Of a DNA stretch of 64,000 nt, positions 38,958-47,272 are shown piece by piece. How positions within the stretch are numbered: position 1 is the first letter of the stretch; each line of letters opens with the position of its first letter. This stretch comes from Solirubrobacterales bacterium (GTDB lineage: Bacteria > Actinomycetota > Thermoleophilia > Solirubrobacterales > 70-9). Where the stretch lies: positions 1-64,000 of the forward strand of contig JAMLGI010000009.1 in NCBI GenBank assembly GCA_023958085.1, read 5' to 3'. The position numbers were made by a program, and so were the translations under genes. Below the pieces are notes generated by a model. It saw only the letters and a program-made list of their open reading frames with translations, was not told where the DNA came from and did no database searches.

Positions 38958-40169
38958 GTGCTGCGGGGCTACCTCGTCCTGCTGCTGGTGGTCGCCGGGC
39001 TGTTCGCCGGGATCTGGATCGGCGGGCACCCCGAGAACCTGCCCGCCACGGTTCGCAGTACGTTCGATCTGACGCCGTCCGGCTCGGTCACCGACGAGGC
39101 GGCCGCCCTGATCCGGAAAAAGTACTTTCGGGAGACGGACCCGGACCAGGTCGAGGATGCATCGATCCGGGGAATGGTCAAGCGGCTCCGGGAGGAGTAC
39201 CACGACCGTTTCACCCACTACTTCGACGCGAAACAGAATCGGAAGCTCACCGAGTCGCTGGAAAGCCGGTTCAGCGGGGTGGGGATGAGCGTCGGCTCCG
39301 ACACCAAGCATGGGCTCGAGGTCATTCACGTGTTCCGTAACTCGCCGGCCCGCGAGGCCGGAATCAAGGCCGGGGACGTGGTGGTCAGCGTGAACGGCAA
39401 GTCGGTGATCGGTGAAAGCGTGAACCTGATCGTGGCCAAGGTGAAGGGTCCCGAGGGCACCGAGGTGACGCTCGGGGTCCGGGCCAGGGGCAAGGGCAAG
39501 CCGATCGAGCAGACCATGACCCGTCGGGAGATCAGGGTGCCGGTCACCTCGACCAGGATCCGTCGGGTCGATGGCCGCAAACTCGGATACGTCTATTTCT
39601 CGAACTTCAGCCGGGGGGCCGACCGGGCCCTCCGGAGGGCGGTGGACAAGGTCATCGACCGGGGCGCCGAGGGCGTGGTGCTCGATCTGCGGGCAAACGG
39701 CGGTGGGTTGCTGGACCAGGCGGTGCTGACCTCCAGCATCTTCCTGAAGGAGGGATCCACCGTGGTGGAAACCCGGTCCCGGACCGAGGGGCGGCACGTC
39801 TACCGGGCGGTCGGTGGCAACATCGACCCTCCACCGATGGTGGTCCTGGTCGATCGGGGAACGGCTTCGGCCGCCGAGATTCTCGCTGCCGCCCTGCAGA
39901 GCGTGAACCGGGTTCCGGTGGTCGGCACCCGCACCTTCGGCAAGGGCCTCTACCAGCAGGTGATCCCCCTCGACAACGGGGGTTCCCTCGATCTTTCGGT
40001 CGGCGAGTTCTTCACGGCCGACGGGGTTTCCCTCGCCGGCAAGGGGTTGGTCCCGGACGTGAGGGTCGGGCAGCCCCGGGATGCGGAGCGTGACCTTCAG
40101 CTTGACCGGGCGCTCCGGGTTCTGGCCGGGGAGGTCTCCCGGACCGACAGCGGCGACCGGGGCGGCTGA
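38958..40169 (+). CDS. Carboxyl-terminal processing protease (S41 family, CtpA-like)
   Basis: The 403-residue protein has an N-terminal membrane anchor (LVLLLVVAGLFAGIWIG), a PDZ domain (FSGVGMSV through VVVSVNGKSV) and the S41 protease core with the Ser/Lys dyad: Ser304 in DRGTASAAEIL and Lys329 in RTFGKGLYQQ. It acts outside the membrane on proteins by trimming C-termini. In some bacteria Ctp proteases control peptidoglycan hydrolases, which would fit the adjacent ftsEX. GTG 38958 is the first start after the ftsX hairpin. The stop overlaps the rnr start (TGATG). Confidence 0.9.
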   Translation: MLRGYLVLLLVVAGLFAGIWIGGHPENLPATVRSTFDLTPSGSVTDEAAALIRKKYFRETDPDQVEDASIRGMVKRLREEYHDRFTHYFDAKQNRKLTESLESRFSGVGMSVGSDTKHGLEVIHVFRNSPAREAGIKAGDVVVSVNGKSVIGESVNLIVAKVKGPEGTEVTLGVRARGKGKPIEQTMTRREIRVPVTSTRIRRVDGRKLGYVYFSNFSRGADRALRRAVDKVIDRGAEGVVLDLRANGGGLLDQAVLTSSIFLKEGSTVVETRSRTEGRHVYRAVGGNIDPPPMVVLVDRGTASAAEILAAALQSVNRVPVVGTRTFGKGLYQQVIPLDNGGSLDLSVGEFFTADGVSLAGKGLVPDVRVGQPRDAERDLQLDRALRVLAGEVSRTDSGDRGG

Positions 40170-42019
40170 TGGCCCGCCGGCGCGGTGGAGGTCGCTCCGG
40201 CCGGAGCTCCTCGAAGCCGACCGGGAGAACTCCAGGGCAGGGGGGTGGCAGCCGCTCCGGCAGCCGGCGCGGGGACGGTTCCCGGCGGACCGCCGGCCGG
40301 ACTCCACCTGAACTCCGGCGGGTTGCCGTGGTGGAACGACGCGGCCGGTTCAACGTCGCCACACCGGTCTTCGAACGGGGTGAGCAGGTTCCGCTCGATC
40401 GGCGGGGCCGATTCGCCGACGGGCAGCTCGTCTGGGCCGGGATCGCCGCGGGCCGGGCGCGGGTCCTGCGTGAGCTGGGGCGGATCGACAACGCCCGCGA
40501 CGTCTGCGAAGCGCTGGCCCTTCAGCGGCTGGGTCGGCGGGGCTTCTCCCGGGCAGTCGAGGAGGCGGCGATGGCCGCCACGAGCGGTGCGGCCGACCCG
40601 CCCGGCGGCCGTCTCGATCTGCGGGACCTCCCAACCTTCACGGTAGATCCCGCCACCGCCAGGGACTTCGATGACGCGGTCTCGGCGCGTCGCGACGGCG
40701 ATGCGATTCGGCTCTGGATCCATATCGCCGACGTGGCCGCCTTCGTTCGTCCCGGGTCGGTGCTGGACCGGGAGGCCCTCGACCGGGCCAACAGCACCTA
40801 CATCCCGACCTCGGTTGAGCCGATGCTTCCGGCAGCCCTGAGTGCCGGCGCCTGTTCCCTTTCGCCGGGCGACGACCGGCTGGCCGTGACATCGGAGATC
40901 GTGGTCGGGACGGATGGCGAAGTCCGTTCGGCCGCCTTCTTCCGGAGTCGGATCAGGTCCGACGTCCGGCTCGACTACGACCAGCTCGACCGGATCTTCG
41001 CCGGTCAGGAGAAACCGCCGGAACTCGTCGCGACGCCTCTCTCCCTCGCCCGAAAGGCTGCCGCTGAACTGGCCGGACGGCGCAGTTCCGGTCTCGAGGT
41101 GAGCTCCTCCGAACCCTCTTTCGGGTTCGACCGGGAGGGGAACGTCACCACCGCCGCGGCCGAACGCCAGACCGAGGCCCACCGCCTGATCGAGCAGCTG
41201 ATGGTGCTGAACAACGAGCAGGTGGCCACGGTCCTCGAGGCCCGCCACACCCCGACTCTCTACCGCGTGCATGAACAGCCGGATCCGGACCGGATCGAGC
41301 GGCTGTTCGATCAGCTCGCCTCGCTGGGGGTGCCGCTGCCCCCGGTCGGCGGAGGGCTGGGGCCGACCGGGGCGGGGGAGCTTGCGGTCGAGGCCTCCCG
41401 TGCTGCGACCCGGGAGGCGGGCGTGAGGGGTCACGGAGCCCGGGCCTGGTCCTCGCTCATCCTGCGATCGCTGAAGCCGGCCCGCTACTGCGAGCAGAAT
41501 CTCGGTCACGCCGGGCTCGGCAGCGAGGCCTACACCCACTTCACCTCACCGATCCGGCGCTACCCCGACCTGCTGGTGCATCGCGGGCTGCTGGCCGGGA
41601 TCGGTGCCGGAGAGGAGGCCCCCGCTGCCGGGGAGGTGGCCGAGGCGGCGATCCACTGCTCCGAACGTGAACGTGAGGCAACCAGGCTCGAACGGGACGG
41701 TGACGATGTCTGTGCCGCCTTCCTGCTCGAACGCGAGCTGTTCGAGGGGGGTTACAGACGGGAGTTCGAGGGTGAGGTTTCCGGCCTCGTCGGAGCCGGG
41801 GCGTTCGTCGCGTTCGGGGGTGACCTCGGCGATGTGTACGAAGGTTTCCTCCCGGCCCGGAGACTGCGTGGCGAGCGGTTCGAGATCAACGAGCCGGAAA
41901 CGGCCCTGATCGGTTCGCGTACAGGCAGGGCGGTGCGGATCGGGGATCCGGTGACCGTAACCGTCGACCGGGTGGATGCGGTCCGAGGTCGGGTCGATCT
42001 GGCTCCGGCGGCCGGCTGA
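40169..42019 (+). CDS. rnr: RNase II/RNase R-family 3'-5' exoribonuclease
   Basis: This hydrolytic exoribonuclease degrades structured RNA and, with SmpB and tmRNA, the defective mRNAs removed by trans-translation. The 616-residue protein is shorter than E. coli RNase R (813). It has a basic low-complexity N-terminus (about 1-45), an abbreviated OB region, the RNB catalytic core with VDPATARDFDDAVS (four acidic metal ligands) and a C-terminal S1-like domain (FEGEVSGLVGAGAFVAF). Its place just before smpB supports a role with trans-translation. Whether RNase R or RNase II is the better name cannot be decided here. Confidence 0.9.
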   Translation: MARRRGGGRSGRSSSKPTGRTPGQGGGSRSGSRRGDGSRRTAGRTPPELRRVAVVERRGRFNVATPVFERGEQVPLDRRGRFADGQLVWAGIAAGRARVLRELGRIDNARDVCEALALQRLGRRGFSRAVEEAAMAATSGAADPPGGRLDLRDLPTFTVDPATARDFDDAVSARRDGDAIRLWIHIADVAAFVRPGSVLDREALDRANSTYIPTSVEPMLPAALSAGACSLSPGDDRLAVTSEIVVGTDGEVRSAAFFRSRIRSDVRLDYDQLDRIFAGQEKPPELVATPLSLARKAAAELAGRRSSGLEVSSSEPSFGFDREGNVTTAAAERQTEAHRLIEQLMVLNNEQVATVLEARHTPTLYRVHEQPDPDRIERLFDQLASLGVPLPPVGGGLGPTGAGELAVEASRAATREAGVRGHGARAWSSLILRSLKPARYCEQNLGHAGLGSEAYTHFTSPIRRYPDLLVHRGLLAGIGAGEEAPAAGEVAEAAIHCSEREREATRLERDGDDVCAAFLLERELFEGGYRREFEGEVSGLVGAGAFVAFGGDLGDVYEGFLPARRLRGERFEINEPETALIGSRTGRAVRIGDPVTVTVDRVDAVRGRVDLAPAAG

Positions 42020-42068
42020 TCCCGGGTGGATCCGGATGCGGCGGGCTGCGAAGGGCTCCGGCTGGAAG

Positions 42069-42074
42069 TAGATT
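42069..42074 (+). promoter_or_regulatory. -10 box TAGATT for leaderless smpB
   Basis: TAGATT is followed by 7 nt and the smpB ATG at 42082. Confidence 0.5.
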
Positions 42075-42081
42075 CCCGGCG

Positions 42082-42567
42082 ATGGGCAAGAAGTCGAAAA
42101 AGCGGGCCCCCGCCTCCGGGGACGTCGCCACCAACCGGCGGGCGCGCCAGAAGTTCGAGCTGGTCGAGAAGATGGAGGCCGGCATCTCGCTGCTCGGCTC
42201 CGAGGTCAAGTCGCTGCGCGATGGCGAGGCCCAGATGAGCGATGCCTACGCGGTGGTGGAGGAGGGTCAGGTCTGGCTCAGGAACCTGCACATCCCGCCG
42301 TACGCCCCGGCGACGATCAACAATCACGAGCCGGAGAGGCCGCGGAAACTGCTGCTCCACCGGGCCGAGATCGAACGGTTGATCGGAACCACGCAGCAGA
42401 AGGGCCTGACCCTGATTCCCACCCGGATCTACTTCAAGGGGCCGCGGGCCAAGGTGGAACTCGCCCTGGCCCGCAACAAGGAAGGCCGCGACCGGCGGCG
42501 GGAGATCGCCGATCGGGACGTGAGACGGGATGTGGAACGGGAGTTCAAGGGGCGGTATCGTTCCTGA
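42082..42567 (+). CDS. smpB: SsrA-binding protein SmpB
   Basis: SmpB binds tmRNA and brings it to ribosomes stalled on mRNA without a stop codon. The 161 residues include the diagnostic EVKSLRDGEAQMSDAYA and HIPPYAPATINNHEPERPRKLLLH, plus the basic C-terminal tail (KEGRDRRREIADRDVRRDVEREFK) that enters the empty mRNA channel. The tmRNA gene is 2.5 kb downstream, separated by two unrelated genes. Confidence 0.97.
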   Translation: MGKKSKKRAPASGDVATNRRARQKFELVEKMEAGISLLGSEVKSLRDGEAQMSDAYAVVEEGQVWLRNLHIPPYAPATINNHEPERPRKLLLHRAEIERLIGTTQQKGLTLIPTRIYFKGPRAKVELALARNKEGRDRRREIADRDVRRDVEREFKGRYRS

Positions 42568-42642
42568 TCCGGCCGCCATTCAGGATTCGCCGGGACACCG
42601 TTCAGGACCCGTTAACGATGACCGTGTAAGGATCGGGGATCA

Positions 42643-44355
42643 ATGATCAAGTACCGTCGAGTCGTTTCACGCATCCTGCCCCTGATTCTCGCTGCGCTGC
42701 TGCTGCCCGCTCTCGCCTCTGCCGCAACCCCGACCGGGGCCGGCGGGGTGACCAGCACCGGCACGACGAGCTCGACGGTGCCGTCGACCGAAACGACCGA
42801 CCCGGCCACCACGGCGCCGATCACCCTCGACCCCGATGAGGTCCAGGCGATGCAGGATGCGGCCGACGATCAGAACGGCAGCAGGAGCGTCTTCGAGAAG
42901 GCGGCCGACTTCGTCACCGACAACGCACCCTTCTTCATCATCGGGATCATCGTCCTGGCGGCGATCATCGCCGGGATCCTGATCGTCAAGGGCCGCTCCG
43001 GCAGCCGCCCGTCGACCGGGCCGAGCTCCGCGGAACGTCGCCGGAGCAAGCGTGCCGAAACCCAGCGTGCCCGACAGGAGGAGCGACTTCGGCGGCAGGC
43101 CCGCCGCAGCGGTGGCCGGAATCCCGCCCTCGGTCCGCCCGCCGCGGCCTACGCCGACCCCGCCCGGGCGGCGATCGAGGCGGAGAAGGCCGGTGCCGAC
43201 CAGGATCGGGTGGCCGGTGCCGTGGCCCGCTCGCAGGGGGCGATCGCCGCTCCCTACAGCCCCAGCCAGACCGCTCCGGCCCCGGGGGTGCTCACGGCTC
43301 CCCCCGTGGCCGGCGGCGTGCCGGCAGCCCCGGTTGAAGCGCCCACGGCCAGCCTGCCGCTGCCGGAACCTCCGCTCTACGAACCGTCGCTCGAGGCACC
43401 GGGCGCGGACGCGACCGTGGGCCGCAACGCGGCGGCGTTCGTCGCTGCCACCGGTGCCGGGGCGATCGCCGGTCGGGCCGCTTCGCGGTCTGCCGAAGGC
43501 GGGTATCACGAGGACCTTCCGGGGGAGTTCCCGCCGGCATCCCGGGATGTGGCGGGCTCCCCGGCCCCCGTGGTCGATGATCGACTTCGGGCCACTCTCG
43601 ATGACCTGAGAGGTCCGCGGCGGGGCGGTCATGCGGATCCGGATGCCGAACGGATGCGGACCGGTTACGAGGGCGGACCGGCCGCCCGACCGGAAGAGAG
43701 CGAGCTCTCGGTGGGTCTGGCCGCGGTCGAACGCCGACTCAGCGCCGAGCGCGAGGAGCGAGACCGGACCCTGAGGGACGCCGAGGATCGTCTGCGTCGG
43801 GTCGAACAGAAGGCGGAGGACGCCGAGCGCCGCGCGGCGTTCGCGGAGCGACTGACCCAGCTGAAGCTGGAAGAGTCGGAGCGCGAACAGCGGCTCCGGG
43901 ACGTGGTCTCCGGCATCGAGCGGGCGGAACAGCGGGCCGAGGATGCGGAAAGCCGGGCCCGGGCCGCCGAGATTTCGGCGGCAGCAGCGCTGGACCGTCC
44001 CGACTCCCGGGAGCCAGCCCGGAGTCGCGTTGTGACCGAGATGCCTCGCCCCGATGAGTCGGTGTCCGTGCCGGAACCGGCCGAACCGGCGCGGCGCGAA
44101 GACCGGCCGACATCGCCACCGGTCCCGGAGCCGGTCGATGTGGATCGAGGCAGCCGGACGGATGCCGGCACCGTGAACCTGAACCAGGCCACCTTCGAGG
44201 AGCTCCGGGAGCTCGGACTCTCGGTCACCCAGGCGACCCGGATTCTCGCCTACCGGGAACGATTCGGCGGTTACGGCTCACTCGACGACCTGGGCAAGGT
44301 CCCCGGGTTCTCCCCGGAAAAGATCGAGAGCATGCGCTCCCGGTTTTCGGTCTGA
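42643..44355 (+). CDS. Membrane protein with coiled coil and ComEA-like helix-hairpin-helix
   Basis: The 570-residue protein has an N-terminal signal-like segment (ILPLILAALLLPALASA), a Thr/Ser-rich stretch, one membrane helix at about 89-110 (FFIIGIIVLAAIIAGILIV), a long charged and Pro/Ala-rich region with coiled coil (about 345-450, rich in RAEDAE-type repeats), and a C-terminal HhH domain (VNLNQATFEELRELGLSVTQATRILAYRERFGGY). The HhH part resembles ComEA, a DNA-uptake protein, but the rest does not. After the helix the basic stretch (RRSKRAETQRARQEERLRRQARR) suggests the bulk is cytoplasmic. The function is unknown. It follows smpB. Confidence 0.75.
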   Translation: MIKYRRVVSRILPLILAALLLPALASAATPTGAGGVTSTGTTSSTVPSTETTDPATTAPITLDPDEVQAMQDAADDQNGSRSVFEKAADFVTDNAPFFIIGIIVLAAIIAGILIVKGRSGSRPSTGPSSAERRRSKRAETQRARQEERLRRQARRSGGRNPALGPPAAAYADPARAAIEAEKAGADQDRVAGAVARSQGAIAAPYSPSQTAPAPGVLTAPPVAGGVPAAPVEAPTASLPLPEPPLYEPSLEAPGADATVGRNAAAFVAATGAGAIAGRAASRSAEGGYHEDLPGEFPPASRDVAGSPAPVVDDRLRATLDDLRGPRRGGHADPDAERMRTGYEGGPAARPEESELSVGLAAVERRLSAEREERDRTLRDAEDRLRRVEQKAEDAERRAAFAERLTQLKLEESEREQRLRDVVSGIERAEQRAEDAESRARAAEISAAAALDRPDSREPARSRVVTEMPRPDESVSVPEPAEPARREDRPTSPPVPEPVDVDRGSRTDAGTVNLNQATFEELRELGLSVTQATRILAYRERFGGYGSLDDLGKVPGFSPEKIESMRSRFSV

Positions 44356-44952
44356 TCAGAGTTCGAAGAAGCGCCCCGAGGGGCCCAGGTTCACGATCTC
44401 GGTCGGGCCGACGGTCGAGGTCTGGCCCCAGGCTTCGTGGATGTGACCGCAGACCGCGAGCCGAGGTCTGCGCTCCTCGATCGCGGTGAGAATCGCCTTG
44501 CTGCCGAGATGCAGCCCGTCACCGGCCTGGTCGCAGTGTCCCCGGGGTGGTGAATGGACGATCAGCACGTCACCCTCCCGAATCCCGGTGAGCATGTCCG
44601 CGGCCGCTTCCTCGTCCAGGTCGAAACTCCACTCCCACGGAGTGACCGGAATCCCGGCGCCGAGGCCGAAAAAGCCAACTCCGTCGATCTCGGTCCGTTC
44701 CCCGTGGAGTACGGTTGCCGATGGCCATGCCGGTGCGGCCTCGCGCAGAGCCTCGATCGTTTCGTTGTTTCCCGGCACCAGCAGACTCGGCTTGCCGATC
44801 CCCGAGAGACCCTCAATCATCTCTTCGAGGCCCTGATGAATCGAGCCGAAGTCTCCCGCCCCGATCACGACGTCCGCATCGGCCGACATCTCCACCAGGG
44901 TGGCGGCTTGTTCGAGGTCACAGTGAATGTCGCTGAAGGCGAGGATGCGCAT
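44356..44952 (-). CDS. Metallophosphoesterase (calcineurin-like)
   Basis: The 198-residue protein has the dinuclear metal motifs in order: AFSDIHCDLE (DxH), VIGAGDFG (GD), LLVPGNNE (GNH variant with Asn for His), and HSPPRGHCDQ / CGHIHEAWG (H and GHxH). It is a small soluble calcineurin-like phosphoesterase. The substrate is unknown. The GNN in place of GNH is a noticeable variant, also seen in some YfcE-like families. It ends back-to-back with the HhH gene and is transcribed away from tmRNA; a TACAGT box lies 6 nt before its ATG. Confidence 0.85.
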   Translation of the reverse strand: MRILAFSDIHCDLEQAATLVEMSADADVVIGAGDFGSIHQGLEEMIEGLSGIGKPSLLVPGNNETIEALREAAPAWPSATVLHGERTEIDGVGFFGLGAGIPVTPWEWSFDLDEEAAADMLTGIREGDVLIVHSPPRGHCDQAGDGLHLGSKAILTAIEERRPRLAVCGHIHEAWGQTSTVGPTEIVNLGPSGRFFEL

Positions 44953-44958
44953 GGCGCA

Positions 44959-44964
44959 ACTGTA
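44959..44964 (-). promoter_or_regulatory. -10 box TACAGT for the phosphoesterase gene
   Basis: On the minus strand TACAGT is followed by 6 nt and the ATG, again the leaderless arrangement. Confidence 0.5.
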
Positions 44965-45013
44965 GATGATTTCCGGGGCATCACCTCCGGCCTGAGCGAG
45001 TACACACGACCCG

Positions 45014-45042
45014 TTGACCCTGCCGGCCCGGAGCGGTAGAAT
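45014..45042 (+). promoter_or_regulatory. Sigma-70-type promoter for ssrA
   Basis: TTGACC (45014-45019) and TAGAAT (45037-45042) are separated by exactly 17 bp. Transcription should start near 45049, about 10 nt before the mature tmRNA 5' end, leaving a short leader for RNase P to remove. Confidence 0.8.
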
Positions 45043-45059
45043 GGCCGGGCTTCACTCCC

Positions 45060-45417
45060 GGGGACGACAGGCTTCGACGGAGTCTTTCGTGCGGGAGGTT
45101 GCAGGTCGAGGACGCCGATGGCCTCGTAAAAAATCGGCACAAACCAATACGTGCGGACCATGAGTTCGCCCTCGCTGCCTAGCTGATACCTAGGCGATGA
45201 GAGTCGGTCCACCCTCGGCCCGTGGGGTGGGGCACCGGCTTCAGAAACGGGCTTACCCAAAGGGAGCGCCTCGGCCCCGCGGGGACATTCAAGGGGCTCT
45301 GTCTCTCGCAGTGCCGGTCGGCGCGGACCCCGGGAGACGAGAACAAAGCGCCGGCTAAGCCTGTAGACGCCTTTCGACACGTGGCTGCGGACGCGGGTTC
45401 AATTCCCGCCGTCTCCA
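45060..45417 (+). ncRNA. ssrA: Transfer-messenger RNA (tmRNA)
   Basis: tmRNA rescues stalled ribosomes and tags the nascent chain for degradation. The acceptor stem GGGGACG (45060-45066) pairs with CGTCTCC (45410-45416) with one G-U pair. The T-arm carries GGTTCAATTCC, and the 3' CCA is not encoded (the sequence after the discriminator A is TGA). The tag is read from GCG at 45153 to TAG at 45180-45182 and gives ADHEFALAA, ending in the usual LAA degron. The sequence before the resume codon (AATACGT) resembles that in E. coli. It has a clear promoter and a strong terminator. Confidence 0.95.
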
Positions 45418-45420
45418 TGA

Positions 45421-45450
45421 AAAGACCCGCCTTCCAGGCGGGTCTTTTTC
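45421..45450 (+). terminator. Intrinsic terminator of ssrA
   Basis: AAAAGACCCGCC (45421-45432) and GGCGGGTCTTTT (45438-45449) form a perfect 12-bp stem with a 5-nt loop ending in five T. It also reads with a T-run on the other strand, so it could serve the convergent gene ending at 45470. Confidence 0.93.
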
Positions 45451-45469
45451 GAGGACGGGTGGGGCCGGG

Positions 45470-46306
45470 TCAGTGAACCGGGGGCGGGGGCAGGGGCATC
45501 GAGTCGATGTAGCCCGAACCGCGAGTGGCCAGCTCCCGGACGAAACCCCTCTGGGTGTCGCTGCGGGTCCTGGCGGCCCGCCGCTGGATCCGGAAGGTCT
45601 TGCGCCAGGCCCGGCCGGCCTCGACGACCTGGGCCCTGGCCCGCGTCTTCGCCCTCGCGACTTTGGCGTTGAAGAGGTCGTTCACCGCCGAGATCCGGGC
45701 CGCGTAGCGATCGTTGACGTCGTCGATGTCGTCCTGGCGGGCGGCCGAAAGGTCGTTGATCCGACCCTGGATCTGTCTGATCTGACGGGTGAGCGTGGCT
45801 CGCCTGGTCGGGTTGGTCGTCTTGAGCAGCTTCCGCCGGAGCTTGCTTCGCTGGTTGACCAGTCGGTTGATGCCCGGTCCGTACCGATCCTGAACCTGCC
45901 CGATTTCAGCCGCCTGTCGGGCCTGGAGCCCGTTGATCCGGTCGTTCTGATCCGAACGCAGTGCCCGCACCTGCCGGTTGCGGGCGCGGCGGATCCGCTG
46001 GACCTGGCGACGCTCCCAGCGGTCGTCCTTCCGGGCCAGCCGGGTCAGGGTCTGGCGAAGCAGCAGATTCACCTTGGTGTAGGCGTTGGTGCGGCGGGTG
46101 GTCAATGTCTGCCGGTAGATCGACTTGCGGGCGGCAGGGGTGACCTTGTCGTGCCTTGCCTGAAGGAAGGAGACGTAGTTCTTCAACGACTTGTAGGCCG
46201 GGGTCTGCTTGATCCCCGGAATCGGTTTCTCGGCGGTGGCCGGTGAGGCACACAGGGCGATTCCGAAGGCGGACAGGGCGACGGCTGTGAGCATGCGGAT
46301 CTTCAT
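45470..46306 (-). CDS. Secreted basic coiled-coil protein, unknown function
   Basis: I start it at ATG 46306 (278 residues); the frame extends further but the signal peptide (MLTAVALSAFGIALCASPATA) begins here. After cleavage the protein is strongly basic, rich in Arg, Gln and Asn, with long helical stretches (RQIRQIQGRINDLSAARQDDIDD, LTRLARKDDRWERRQVQRIRR). There are no known catalytic motifs and no cysteines in the mature part. A rod-like exported structural or envelope-binding protein is plausible. It is divergent from the RafH-like gene and convergent to ssrA. Confidence 0.65.
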   Translation of the reverse strand: MKIRMLTAVALSAFGIALCASPATAEKPIPGIKQTPAYKSLKNYVSFLQARHDKVTPAARKSIYRQTLTTRRTNAYTKVNLLLRQTLTRLARKDDRWERRQVQRIRRARNRQVRALRSDQNDRINGLQARQAAEIGQVQDRYGPGINRLVNQRSKLRRKLLKTTNPTRRATLTRQIRQIQGRINDLSAARQDDIDDVNDRYAARISAVNDLFNAKVARAKTRARAQVVEAGRAWRKTFRIQRRAARTRSDTQRGFVRELATRGSGYIDSMPLPPPPVH

Positions 46307-46432
46307 TGGCGGTGATTCAAGTAAACCCGGACGATCCGGGTCGGTTGCGGTGACGCTGGGCGCGATCCTGCGACAGCCGGATCGTCCTGGCCGCGCGGAG
46401 CTCGGGCTGACCGAGCCGCCGCGGGCGTCTTC

Positions 46433-46438
46433 TATGGT
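46433..46438 (+). promoter_or_regulatory. -10 box TATGGT for the RafH-like gene
   Basis: TATGGT is followed by 7 nt and ATG 46446. It supports 46446 as the start, not the upstream in-frame ATGs. Confidence 0.5.
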
Positions 46439-46445
46439 TTGGGTC

Positions 46446-47222
46446 ATGAATGTCGACGTGACGACCCGTGGTTCCGTTCCTCCCGAGATGGTCTCGCTGG
46501 CCGAGGAAAAGATCGGTGAGCTGGAGGACGCGATTCAACGTCCACTCACTCACGCCCGGGTGGTCCTCCTCCAGGAGGAGAATCCGAGCATCACCCGCTC
46601 GGCCCGGGCTGAAGGCGAGGTTTCGCTGAACGGCAAGACGGTTCGAGGCCGGGTCGAGGCGGACAGCGTGTCACAGGCAGTCAGTGAACTGGTCGAACGG
46701 CTCCAGCACCAGTTGCGCCGCCACATCGACCGGCTCACCACCCGCAAGCGACAGCCCAGCGAGACCCCCGAGGGCATGTGGCGTCACGGCACCTGGGTGC
46801 CGCCTCGTCCGGGCCAGTCGGTCCGTCCCCCCGGTGAGCGGGAAGTGATCCGGCGCAAGGTGTTCGCGCTTGAACCGTTGAACCCCGGGGACGCCGCCTC
46901 GGTGATGAGCGAGCTCGACCACGACTTCTACCTTTTCCATGATTCGGAGACCGGAGCCGACTCGGTCGTATATCGCCGGGACGACGGTCAGCTGGCCGTG
47001 ATCGCGCCACAGGATGCCCCGGAATCGGAAGCTGGACAGCCGGACGGGATCGTGCGTGAACGGAGCCACTTCTCGGAGGCGCTCGCCCTGCCCGACGCGG
47101 TCGGTCAGATGGACGAACTGAACCACCGGTTCATGTACTTCACCGACTCGGCCAGCGACCGCGGGGCGGTCCTCTACCTGCGCTACGACGGCAACTACGG
47201 CCTGATCGAGCCCGAGGCCTGA
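46446..47222 (+). CDS. Ribosome hibernation factor with two C-terminal domains (RafH-like)
   Basis: The 258-residue protein has an N-terminal S30AE/HPF domain (about 1-100) and two copies of the HPF C-terminal domain: REVIRRKVFALEPLNPGDAASVMSELDHDFYLF to AVIAPQD (about 132-190) and SHFSEALALPDAVGQMDELNHRFMYF to YGLIEPEA (about 207-258). Mycobacterial RafH, a dormancy ribosome factor, shows the same domain doubling. It should bind and protect idle ribosomes, probably with the short HPF at 26104 acting under other conditions. The open frame continues upstream to 46209, but the -10 box and the divergent gene favour ATG 46446. Confidence 0.85.
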   Translation: MNVDVTTRGSVPPEMVSLAEEKIGELEDAIQRPLTHARVVLLQEENPSITRSARAEGEVSLNGKTVRGRVEADSVSQAVSELVERLQHQLRRHIDRLTTRKRQPSETPEGMWRHGTWVPPRPGQSVRPPGEREVIRRKVFALEPLNPGDAASVMSELDHDFYLFHDSETGADSVVYRRDDGQLAVIAPQDAPESEAGQPDGIVRERSHFSEALALPDAVGQMDELNHRFMYFTDSASDRGAVLYLRYDGNYGLIEPEA

Positions 47223-47272
47223 CCAAGCCGGGGTCGGCAGCGGAACCGCCGGGATGGTCCCTCCCCCGGGCG

